Source: Yamagishiella unicocca (Eukaryota; Chlorophyta; Chlorophyceae; Chlamydomonadales; Volvocaceae). Taken from it: DNA of 64,000 bases. Below, piece after piece: positions 1-9,929 of the stretch. The position numbers and the translations under genes were made by a program. Under the pieces are notes generated by a model. That model worked only from the letters and a program-made list of their open reading frames with translations, was not told the DNA's origin and made no database searches. The DNA is taken from NCBI GenBank assembly GCA_003116995.1, contig BDSL01000018.1, positions 1,054,001-1,118,000 of the forward strand, read 5' to 3'. The first letter of the stretch is position 1, and every line of letters starts with the position of its first letter.

Positions 1-1002
1 AATTCGGCAGCAGCATGTCCCCGCAAAATTGCGACGCAAGCGCTGTGGGCGCAGCTGAACGACACCCTGACTCCCCAAGCAAGCCTAACCATGTTGCACA
101 TTGCAAGCCTTGTTGACTGTGCCGGGAATCATACTGTGTGGAAAGCATTGCTGAGGGTAAAAACGCCGAATCGCATTGCGGCAGGTGCGGACTGGTGCGG
201 ACGGGCTCTACCTCCTGCGATGGGACATGGCCCTGGCGGCCTTCCGCAACGCGAGCGATTAACGAGACCGTGCGCAGTTGTTATGCTGATTGTCGATTTG
301 GGCGCTGTAGATTGGGTACCAGACCCGCTTGCCTGCTGAAGCATCTGGGCTTTCACGACTATTACTCTTACAGCAATCTGACGGCACAATGCGGCGATTA
401 GTCGTATAAGCGTACATTATGAGTGGACTTGTTACAGCGAGTACGTTATGAGGTTGTCCATCGCGTCTAGCTTTTGAATCGTCGCGGCGGTAGACAACTG
501 CCAACGATGGCAAGGCAGACGGCGAGACGGGAGCTAATGACGATGTCATTCGTGTCGGGCCCAGAGGTCCCATAAACAGCTAACTGCGTGTACATATTGA
601 CTGCATGGGTTGCCGTACGGGCACGAAACTGGCACTGTAACGTTATGGAAAACGTGTGGTTCACCCAAAACATCCACCTGACTGGTAGACAAACGCATAC
701 GCGGTGGTGTGCCTGCTTGGGGCGCTTTGTTCAGATGAAGCCAGCGCGCCGACACCAATGACGGCATCATACCGTCATGACCCACACAGGGCAACCTGGC
801 CAACCGCAGACCAACCCCACTTCACAGCCCACTTGCATCGGTCCAGTCGTGCACCCCACAACCAGCGACGTCTGCAGGGAGCATACCGGCATTACTAACC
901 CGACGCGTCTGGAGGTGAGGGGGCGGTGCGCACGTCAGCCACCAGCGCAACCCGGTCCAGTCCCGCACCACAGGCGCATGTACTCGTGCCTCACTCCTCC
1001 AG
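1..1002. other. No gene recognised at left edge
   Basis: This stretch lies downstream of the zinc-knuckle gene. Several open frames of 60-120 codons overlap on both strands, but none has a recognisable domain, consistent codon bias or a convincing splice pattern. It may be the 3' untranslated region of the neighbouring minus-strand gene plus intergenic DNA. I see no RNA gene. Confidence 0.5.
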
Positions 1003-2035
1003 CTACCGGTCATTTTTGTTGCGCTTTGCATGCTTCTTTCTCCGCTTGCCGCTATCCGAATCGCTGTCCGAGTCGCTACTGCTGCTGCTCGAATCGTCGC
1101 TGCTGCTACTGCTGCTGCCACTGGACTTAGATGAATCGCTGCTGGTGCTGCTCCCGCTGCTGGTGCCGCTCTTGCCGCCAGACTTGCGGTCCGAGTCGGA
1201 GCTCGAATCCGAAGAGTCGGAGCTGGTGCTGTCGCTGCTGGTGCCCGATGATGACGAGTCATCCGAGGACGACGACGACGACGGAGAAGCGAGACGCCTC
1301 TTCTTGCGGCGGTCAGAGCCCTCGCGGCTGCTCCTCTTGTCTCGGGAGCCGGCGCGTGCCTGCTGCTGTTGCTGCTGCTGCTTGGCGCCGTCCTCCCCCG
1401 CTCGGAACTCGGGCGGCAGTTCGTCAGCAGACAGGAACCGTTGCTTGGCCTGCATGAAGCACGGTGGCGGCAAGCAATGCCATCAAACGTCGTTGTATTT
1501 ACAGCTTTGCAAGGGTCCGATGGCCGCCGCGCACTGTGCATCAACGGCGGCTTACGCTTTGCGCAGAATTGCTCGTGTAAACTCTGCCTGTACTGTTGCT
1601 GCCTGCACAGGTCCCAACGCTCGCGCAACTGCACACCAATTTCAACGACGCTGTTGGGTGGTTGCTTTATCAAGCTCTATTCAACCAACTCCTGTACTGC
1701 TGACACAAAAGCCAGCTCATCAGTGCCACACACGAACTTGTGCTCCCGGGAGGACAAACAGCGTGCATCCCCGTCCTTGCCCAGGGTTTGACAGACGCTG
1801 CCAAACAAGGTCGCCTGTCTCGCATACCCCCGCGCTTCTCATGAGTATGGTGGGATACTAACTACACTCCTTTCATGACCGCATGGGATGTGAAACCCAG
1901 CAGCCCTCAACTCACCTTGGGTTGCTTCAGCTGCTGTGTTCGCGAGGGACGGGCCGCATAAGCCGCCTCATTCTTGCATTCATACGTCCAGTGCCCCATC
2001 TGAAGGCATCGCTGACACCTGTTTAGCGACGCGAC
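1003..2035 (-). CDS. ZCCHC10-like CCHC zinc-knuckle protein with Ser-rich tail (5' end unresolved)
   Basis: Two exons are clear. The upstream one ends at 1916 (AAG|GTGAGT) and encodes [14 protein letters not shown], a CX2CX4HX4C zinc knuckle, followed by [12 protein letters not shown]. The downstream exon runs 1449-1003 from a CAG acceptor, in the same phase. It encodes [15 protein letters not shown], a poly-Gln run, a KKRR motif, about 90 residues of Ser/Asp repeats and a basic end, [14 protein letters not shown]. Knuckle sequence, RPSRT motif, Ser-rich tail and terminal Lys/Arg cluster follow the layout of animal ZCCHC10, a small nuclear protein of poorly known role. The first exon(s) upstream of 2035 were not resolved. 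One possible acceptor is the CAG just before the knuckle. Another is a TAG near 2095 that would add about 20 residues. A possible short 5' exon ends at a TCG|GTACGT donor near 2236, but its phase does not fit. Confidence 0.72.
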
Positions 2036-2807
2036 GAAAGTAAAAATGGCAATTGCAGGGTCATGAATTTGTGATCCAATTGTTGCGCCAAGGCCCTACA
2101 GAACAGAAGTAAATGCCGAAAGATCCCACCGTGCATTCTGCCGGCCTTGAGTGCCACCACCTACGCCTTGCGCCTGCGCAGGGAAGCCGGTTCAGAGCAC
2201 CACCTTCGACGAAAGCGTTGAGATTTGTAGGTGACGTACCGAGAAGCGACCAGATAGATGCACGGAAGACGAGCCAAGCAGGTTTGTCATTGGACCTTCT
2301 CAAGGTTGAGAAAAGATACTACAGTACTCAGGGTGCACCCTCGAAGGCCGTGCAGTAAGCCTAAAACAGAGTTGCTGGCTTCTGACCTTTCAGCAAAAGT
2401 GCGCCTGTTCGGCCAACAAAATCAAACGTATCGACGATCGTACACGTATGGTACGGGAAAAAGCGAGACGGGAGTACAAGAACCCTTGAACCCCCTCTCA
2501 ATGATCCGTCAGAAGGTTATATGAGGGTATGTCTACATGATGGTGGTCTATCTCGCAAGTGCCCAGGGAGGCGCTGGTGAGGTGAGGTTGCCTCATCTCC
2601 CATGTTCTCCACTCCACCAAAGTCATGCCCGCAACTACGGCAATTCCACTTTACAGGGTTGTGGCCTCACCCCTACGGTCATGTCTTCCCAGCTCGTTCT
2701 CGCGCTCCTCCACGCGCCTGGGTCATCGACCCCGTCTCGCCCGGGCCAGCCACTTCCACCCCAGATGGCCAGCCACCGTGCTCCCCTTTGGGTGCCCTCC
2801 AAAGCTC
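2036..2807. other. Probable 5' end of the zinc-knuckle gene and 3' region of the LRR gene
   Basis: No complete gene is visible. The part near 2036-2300 probably holds the missing first exon(s) and promoter of the ZCCHC10-like gene. The part near 2540-2807 is probably the 3' untranslated region of the minus-strand LRR gene. Confidence 0.4.
2651..2655 (-). terminator. Candidate TGTAA polyadenylation signal
   Basis: TGTAA on the minus strand lies about 155 bases beyond the stop codon of the LRR gene (2808). TGTAA is the usual polyadenylation signal in Chlamydomonas and its relatives. The placement fits a short 3' untranslated region, but a pentamer is expected often by chance. Confidence 0.35.
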
Positions 2808-5800
2808 CTACTCCGCCTGCACACCATCCTCAGCAGCTAACAGCTGCTCCAGCTGCTCGAACTCCGCCAGCAGCTCCGCATCCTCCTCGCCCTCGCCGTC
2901 AGCCTCGGCAACAGGCCCAGAGCCATCCTCACCGCCGCCAGGCTCGCCCTCAGCACCTCCGGCGCCCCCAGCTGCTTCACCCTGGCCGCCGCCCTCGGCC
3001 CCGCCCCACGGTACGTCCCCCAGCAGGATGTCCGTACGGCGCAGCTGCTCCAGGAGGTCGGCCGTGTTGTCCACGTGCAGCTGAAGCCTGCTAGTGCGCG
3101 CGTGGATATGTTGGCGGGTGGGCGGAATGCTTTGGTGCGATTGCAACAACGAATCGGGAGGGCCCGGACTCGATGGGGCTGCCGGTCCGGCAAGGTTGGT
3201 GCGGCACAGGGAAGAACGGGTGGCGCCCAACCCACCTGCACAGCGGCAGCGCCTCTCGCGCCACTCGGTGCACTCTAGCGGCTGACCCACGGGTCATGCC
3301 GTGCATGGTCAGCCTCACCAGCCCCGTCAGGCACGGCAGCAGCGACCAGTCCACCTGCGGCAAGCCGGGCCGTGCGGCAAAGGGCAGGCCAAAGAAAAAT
3401 GGAAGGGCCATGCTTCCAGCATGTGAAAAAAACGGAGGAGGGCGCGTGATGGCAGGTGGCTGCGCAAGCGACGTGGCCGGGATACGGCGGGCTGAGTCAA
3501 CCCACACCGGTAGGCTCATAAGCACAACAGCAAGCATCATCGCCAGCCGCCCTCATCCCCGCGCCCTGTTATCGCACCTCGTCACCCCAGCCGCCAGGCA
3601 CCTGCGCGCTCAGCTGCAGTGTCCGCAGCCGCCGCATGCCGCACACCCCACGAACCAGGGGCGCCAGTCCTGCGCCGTACGCTGCTGCCGCTGCGGCCTC
3701 CAGCCCCTCGCGTCGAACTGCCGCTACTGCGGCATCCGCCTCCGCCTTCTCCTCTTCTCCATCCTCCTCGCCTTCCTGCACCTTCTTCTCTGCCTCCTGT
3801 CCCGCCACCGGCCAACAACCCAACTCCAGCCGCTCCAATGCTCCCAGCTGTCTCCCAAGCAGCGCCCAGGCCTCCTCACCCTCACCCTCACCCCCAGCCC
3901 CAGCCTCGTAGTTGGACGTTGGGGTGGAAGCGGCGGGATCAGGGCCCATTCTCTCAGCATCGCGCTCCCCCTCTTGCCTCATGCCGCACTCGTCCACAGC
4001 AGCGCGCTGCCGCCTGCCCCAGCCGGCCGCGCGCGGGCACCCCTCCCACACCCCCACCGGCGGCTCCGCTTCGGTCCATGCCAGCCGGAGCTCCAGCAGC
4101 GAGGTGCAGCTGCGGCAAATGGCCTGCAGCTGGCTGCGCCGGACCGCCGAGCCGCAGGCGGGCAGGAAGAGGACACGCGTGGGCGGGGGGGAGGGCCGCA
4201 GGCGGGTAGGCGCGGAGAAACCCGTGGGTGGGAGGCCGCAGGCGGCCGGGAGAGAGGACACTATCGAGGGCGGTACGCACTGACGAGGGGCTGCGGGGCC
4301 TGCTCATCGGCCTGCCCGCACGACTATCGGAAAGCGGGCAGCACCGTAATGCTGCCTCCGCAGGTACGGCGCTGTGACCTCCTCGCCCTCACCCCTCACC
4401 TCCCCCCCCCCAAACCCCCCTCACCTCACCCCCCTCCTCACCTGACGCCCGACACCCTCCAGCTGCAGAACTTGAGTGACAGCAGACCCAGGCCAGCAGG
4501 CAGCAGCGCGCCAGGGCGGGTGGCTGCTGGCTCGGCGCCGCCTGTGCCTCCACGCAGCGGCGAAGGCGGTCCGCTGCCGAACCTCAGTTCGAGTCCCATC
4601 AGCGACAAGGCACGTAGCCGTGCGGGCAGCTCCTCCAGGAACAGCGGGTTAGGCGCCGTCCAGCCCTGCTTGCTGCTGGGCGGGATGCTCCCCAGCGACA
4701 GCACCTGCAGCGAGGACCAGCCATGAGCGTAGCGCAAGCCTGTAGCGCCGCCAGGCTCAGGTGGCTGCTGCGGGACGGCAGTTGCGGCCGCCGAAGCGAC
4801 GGCGCAGCCGCTGCTGGAGTCAGCCGCCGCCGCTACTGCCAGAGGCAGCAAGCCTACCGCGCCCAGCCCCTGCCAACTGACCGCGCTGTACTGCAGAGCG
4901 GCCAGGCGGGGCCAGGCCTGTGACATGTGTGTGATGATACCCACTTGCAGCGGCATCAGGGCCGCCCGGCTGGTGTGCACGCTGAGCTCCGCCAGGCGCC
5001 GGCAGCGGAGCAGCGGCTGCCAGCAGGCCAGGGCGGCCAGGCGGCGGCGCCGGGTCGCAGCGGGCGCTGATGTGGGCTGCGGCGGGGAGGGGCCGCTCGT
5101 GTGGCGGGGAGCAGCTGCTTCAAGGTGATCCCATCCAGAGCTGTTGTGTGCTGGGGGAGGCGGGGAAAGGCGCCCCGAGCAGCCAGATGGCGCCGCAGCG
5201 CTCCCCGCCGACGCTGGAGCCGGCTCGTCCTGCTCTTCTGCCTCTGGAGCAGCTCCTACCACGTCTGCATCGAAGTCCTCCTCCTCCTCCTGCTCCTCGC
5301 GCTCACTCCGTATCGACAAGTGCACCGCCTCCAATTGGGGCAGCTGCCCCATCACACAGCGCAGCTGCTCCGGGCGCCGCAGAGCCAGCATCAGGAGGCG
5401 AAGCCTGGGAAGGACCAGCCAGCCGCCGCCGCTCCCCGCGCCGCCGCTGAGCCCACTCTCGCCCTCACCCCCACCTCCTCCACCACCACCGCCCCGCAGC
5501 TCCTCCTCCCCCTCCTCCTGCTCCTCCTCCTCCAGGAACATCCTGGTCACCGCCGCCCCGCCAGTGCGCCAGCCGTTGATCCGCAGCTCCCGCAACCCCT
5601 TCAGCTCCCGCAGCGCCGCCCAGTCGCCAGCGCTCAGCCGCTGAGCCTGGAAGGACAGCACCGCCAGCGCTGGCACCTGCAGGCACGGCGCCCCCGGCGG
5701 CGGCGGTGGCCGCGACGCCGTCGGCCCGTACCCTCCGCCGCCGCCATTGCCGCCGCGCCCACCGCCGGCCTCACCGCCCCCTGCCTTGTCCCGCAAGCGC

Positions 5801-7950
5801 GCCAGCACGCCGCCCAGCTGCATCTCAACCCCCCTCCCGCGGATCCCCCGGGAGCCGCCCAGCTCCAGACTGGTCAGGCACACCAGCGGCGGCAGCAGCT
5901 GCTGCTGCCGGGCCCCCCGGTGTCGCGACACCGACGCGCTGCTACTGCCGGGTCCCCCGGTGCTGCTGCCGGGTCCCCTCAGGTGCCCCAGCCCGACCAG
6001 CCAGGGGGGCTGCCCCTGCGCCCCGATGGCGGGGCTGCGCAGCCTGAGGCTCTGTACGACAGGCAGCCACACCGGTGACGCCAGCAGCGCCGGGTCCCAG
6101 CCCGCCGGCAATAGCTCCAGGGGCAGCGCAAAGAGTCTCGCCAAGGCCAAGGCATCCGCATCAGGTGCCGCTGCTGTTGCTGGCGCTGCAGTGCCCTGCT
6201 CGTCCTGCTCGTCCAGCGCCGCCGCCTCAGATCGTGCCAGCGCCAGCGCCGCGGCTGCGCGGCAGGCGCCCAGCCAGCCGTCCCGGCCGTCGTACTGGTC
6301 GGCCAGGGACAGGCACCTGCGTAACGGCCAGGGACAGGCACCTGCGTAACGGCAAGAGGCGGTGGCAGCTCTCCAAGGGCGGCACGCATCTGTCCCCATG
6401 CTGCGACAGCGATGCTCGGAATAACCCCCTGCTGCTCCTGCTGCTGCTCCTGCTGCTGATTTCTTTCCTGCTACTTCTGCTACCCCTGCTACTCCTGCTC
6501 CTGCTCCTGCTGCCGCCCAACCGCACGCTGTGACACCCGCCCATGCCCTACAGCGCCGTCAGGCAGCAGCACGCACCATACACCTCCTAGCACGCATCAT
6601 ACACCTCCTGGCCGCCACTGGCAGCACCCGCTCTCTGCCCACCTCAGCCCCGTCAGCGCCACCACCGCAGCCAGGTGCGCCCCCTCGATCCGCTGCCAGG
6701 CCAGCGACAGATCTCGCAGCCTCGGCAGCCGCAGCAGCACCGCCGTCAGCGCCGGGGGGGGCGGTGCTAGGTGCGTGAGGTCGTCTGCGCCTCCGACCAG
6801 CTCCAGGTGCAGGCGGGTTAGGCAGGCGGCTGGCGGCAGGACGGCAGCACCCCGGGGGGGCTGGGGTTGCGGCAAACACCGCGGGGGGCTGGCTGGGCTC
6901 TGGCTGGGTTGTCGAGGCGGCGGCTGCGGCGCAGGTACTTGCAGGAGGAGGCGAGTAAGCCTGGGAGGGGAGGGGAGTGGGAAGGGAGCGGGGGGAAATG
7001 ATGTGAGCCAAAGTGGATGGGTACGTTCTTGCCACTGCTGCTGCTACTGCCCCCTGTCTCAGCTGTCGCTAGCAGTGGCTCGGGGACCGCGGCGGCGCTC
7101 GTGGGGCAGTATCAGCGGTGGTGGTGCACCTCCCCCCTCCTGTACTCTCTACCCCCCCCCCTCAGCGACTAGCCCCCCTCAGCAGCCCAGTGTCCCCGGC
7201 GCCGTGGGAACCCCACGTGCGCGGGAGGAGCAACGGCTCGTCCAGATTGTACGGCACCACAGTCACTGCAGCCCCCGACCACAGTCCCTGGCGCTGCCGG
7301 CCCCCTCACGCGGCCACACTGGCTGCCAGCCGCTCCTCCTGCTCCGGAACCAGCACCCGGCCGCCGTACTGCAGCTGCAGCGGGACTGCCACCGTCAGCC
7401 TCACGCCTTCCGCGGAGCAGTAGCAGCCACCGCCACCGCCGCTGCTACTGCCACTGCCTCGGGCGTTGCTGGCGGAGGACTCAGCTGCTACAACCTCTGT
7501 CGCTGCTCTCTTTGACCTCGACGCCTCTGTGACGTCCGGTTCCGTGGTGTCGCCCGGTAGCCGCGCTGTCATTAGCTCGAGGATGGGAGCGATCTGGGTC
7601 CATAGTTGGGAGTCGCGATCGAGTCGACCAGCCGGCGCCGTGTAGGACGCCACCGCAGCAGCGGCCGGCCTTGCTGCCGCCACCTCGGCTCCTGGGCGCG
7701 GCTGTAGCAGCAGCAGCTGCGGCTCGGGGCCGAGCGCCAGCACGTCCAGGTGCAGGTGTAACTGTGCGGCGCGGGGAAAGGCGCAGCGGGCGATCGACGC
7801 GGAGGAGCCGGGCCCCGGCACGGCTGGTGGCAGCGGTGGCGGGAGTGGGATGTGGATGACGTCTACCAGCTGAGAGAAGGCGCGTCGGAGGGAGCGGCAC
7901 ACCAGCCGCAGCCGCAGTGCGTCGTGATTTGACAGCCCGGGCTTGAGGTC
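2808..7950 (-). CDS. F-box-like / leucine-rich-repeat protein, multi-exon (model approximate)
   Basis: A long minus-strand gene with several exons. The first clear exon starts at 7950 after a CTGCAG acceptor and encodes LSNHDALRLRLVCRSLRRAF, the second half of an F-box-like motif. Its N-terminal half must lie in an exon upstream that I could not place. Short exons follow near 7270-7166 (TVVPYNLDEPLLLPRTWG) and 6950-6570 (ACLTRLHLELVGG, LPRLRDLSLAWQ). A large open frame to 4438 contains LRR-like lines such as LRRCLSLADQ and LQVLSLGSIPP. Further LRR exons lie at about 4200-3570 (LRTLQLSAQV) and about 3400-3300 (LTGLVRLTMHG). The last exon (LQLHVDNTADLLEQLRRT) has a Glu/Gly-rich tail that ends at 2808. 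F-box LRR proteins usually act as substrate receptors of SCF ubiquitin ligases. That role is inferred from family only. A frame-breaking 25-bp duplication at 6301-6350 makes the middle uncertain. Confidence 0.55.
6301..6350. repeat. 25-bp perfect tandem duplication inside an LRR exon
   Basis: Two adjacent identical 25-base units, 6301-6325 and 6326-6350. On the coding (minus) strand each unit begins GTGCCT and ends ACGCAG. The duplication therefore adds a segment with GT..AG ends, and 25 is not a multiple of three. The downstream LRR frame (LRRCLSLADQ) reads through the 3' copy. Upstream coding-like frames do not join it directly. Confidence 0.9.
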
Positions 7951-8869
7951 CTGCAGGGTGTGTGTTGGGGGGATTTGGACCGGACGAATCGGAACCGGTA
8001 TGGGGCGGGGGCTCGCCGGGTTATGGCTGGGCAATACTTGAAACGTATTTTTAAAAAGACACTGCGTATAAGATGATGCAGCTCAAACGTACAGCCAGCG
8101 TCGCCGTTTTGTCTATGGGTGTTGAGGCGACCCATCTTGGCGACCTACCAGGACATGTCGAGCGAGTATTGCCTCCCAGTCTTGGTCGCCCTGGGATCCA
8201 TTGATTTCACATAATAAATCATTTCGAGCCATTTAGATAGGACCGGAGGCCGGAGACTGAAGCAATGGCCGCGACGCTGGCAGTCCCAAAGGCTACCGCG
8301 GAAAACTCCTACTACTGTAAGAGGCAGGTTCTTTCCGAAATCAACGCGGCAGGTTCTTCCCGAATGCATAATTTGGAGCGGAGGCTCGAAACGTTGCAGC
8401 CGAGCGCCTTAAGGGCTTGAAAGCAAACTTCACGACATATGCATACAGTTGCCTCGCATGAAACGTATGTGTGCAGTATGGGGAGAAACACACCGCGCGG
8501 GGTCGTTCACCCAGGGCTGCCAGACTCGTTACCCTCCCCCCCCATGCACACGGCGATTGCGTTCCATTACATGCAATGGTCACGGCCTGCAAGCATGGCA
8601 GCGCCTGACCACGATGCTCCTGCCAACCACCTCACTCCAGGAGGGCCTCTCTGAACCAGTGCCGAAATTAGTATCGAGCAAGAAACACGCGTCAAGGGCT
8701 CGTAGGTGTTCCACGATGAACTTGTTTGTCAAGTGCATCAGAATAAAAACCGCCTCCCAACTGCCATTCTCAAGACAGGTCCTCGCATAGCAACAGACAA
8801 GCATTCACTCGTTGACACTTGCTCGTCAGTGCACGGACTGCAAGCGTATGCAAGCCTACAACGAATGAC
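7951..8869. other. Region upstream of the LRR gene, no exon resolved
   Basis: This stretch should contain the first exon and promoter of the minus-strand LRR gene, because the F-box-like exon begins at a splice acceptor at 7950. I could not identify the upstream exon. Short open frames occur on both strands without domain signals. Base composition is less GC-rich than the flanking exons. Confidence 0.35.
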
Positions 8870-9256
8870 TGGAGAATCCACATCTAGAGTAGATCATTAC
8901 GAGTCCTGTGGTGTATACCACCGCCATGCCCTGTTGCGCACCATCGGGCTCCGTACCAGTCACCTCGCCTTCGTCCTGGAGCTGATCCTGCGCCGGGACA
9001 AGACATCAAAACCGTACAGTACGTCTGCCGAAGTTCCATCGCCCACGTACAGGCCCTGCTCGTCAAGCCATCCTAGCTTCGACAAGACTAATATCAAACC
9101 CAGGATACGCGAGCCACCAACAAGTAAGCCGGGTGCCACGACGACAAACCCAGCACCGCCACCATACTGACTGCACCTCCCAAACACGCATAAAACGTTA
9201 ACACCAACCGCACGTCGTACGTACACTAGTCGAATGAGGGATAGAAAGGGGGACAC
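8870..9256 (-). CDS. Weak candidate exon(s), possible membrane segment
   Basis: I do not recognise this locus. The minus frame at 9256-8960 encodes a hydrophobic, glycine-rich stretch (GGGAGFVVVAPGLLVGGSR, then ILGLILVLSKLGWL) that could span a membrane. A second coding-like frame, DQLQDEGEVTGTEPDGAQQG, follows a CGCAG acceptor near 9004. The two frames would need an intron to join, and I found no phase-consistent pair. It may be part of a small unknown membrane protein, or chance. Confidence 0.22.
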
Positions 9257-9419
9257 ACTCTGCGGATCATAATCCGTTATCCTATTACTGGACCTGCCCT
9301 AGACAGCCACACACATTGCTTGATGCTACACACACTCCCCCACGTGCAGTAAGCACAAGCCGTAACCTTGCCACCACAATGAACCACATGCTCCGCGCTG
9401 TGACCGCCGGCTACATCCA

Positions 9420-9722
9420 CTACTGCTCCGCACCCCCTCCGCTGCGACCGAGACCACTGCTTAGCGACCCAGTGGAGCCGCTTGCAGCGCCGCCGCCACG
9501 CGCATCCGCCTTGGCGGCCGCCTCGGCCCCAACGGAGGCTGCTGCATCGGCCGCCCCCAGCGCAACAACGTGCTGCGCCTCCGCCGCCGCGTCACAGGTG
9601 CGCACCGAGCCATTGACAGCCGCAAGCGCTGCCTTCTGGGTGCCGGCCGCCTCGACGCCGGCGCCACTGCTAGCAGCTGCGCCACTCTGAGCAGCCCCAG
9701 ATGCCGAACCCAGCGCCTCATC
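9420..9722 (-). CDS. Ala-rich open exon, possible alternative 3' exon of the GT32-FkbM gene
   Basis: After an acceptor (GACAG|GAT) at 9722 the minus strand stays open for 100 codons, rich in Ala, Gly and Ser, to a stop at 9420. A donor at 10044 (CTG|GTACGG) inside the 3' part of the methyltransferase gene is in the same phase. Splicing 10044 to 9722 would therefore replace the last 38 codons of that gene by this tail. Ala-rich tails are common in these algae, so this is possible but not favoured by any domain evidence. Confidence 0.3.
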   Translation of the reverse strand, partial: DEALGSASGAAQSGAAASSGAGVEAAGTQKAALAAVNGSVRTCDAAAEAQHVVALGAADAAASVGAEAAAKADARGGGAASGSTGSLSSGLGRSGGGAEQ

Positions 9723-9929
9723 CTGTCCGCTCCACACCGCCTCTGCGCACTACTCCTGCGGCAGCTCTTCGCCGCGAACGCTGTTGTGCGTGCGGTGGAT
9801 GAACTGCGGGGGGCGGAGGGGAGGGGCAGCATTCGGGCTGAGCGTACGAAAGCGCGTCACACGGCGTGGGACACGTGATGAGGAAGCGACATGATTGACA
9901 ATCCATGGCGCATGCAGGCAAGAACGTTA

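Noticed and set aside
822..1673. Minus-strand 283-codon open frame over the zinc-knuckle gene
   Set aside because: It lies in another frame of the Ser-rich exon. The Ser/Asp frame joins in phase to the zinc knuckle, while this one gives only an Arg/Ala-rich low-complexity product.
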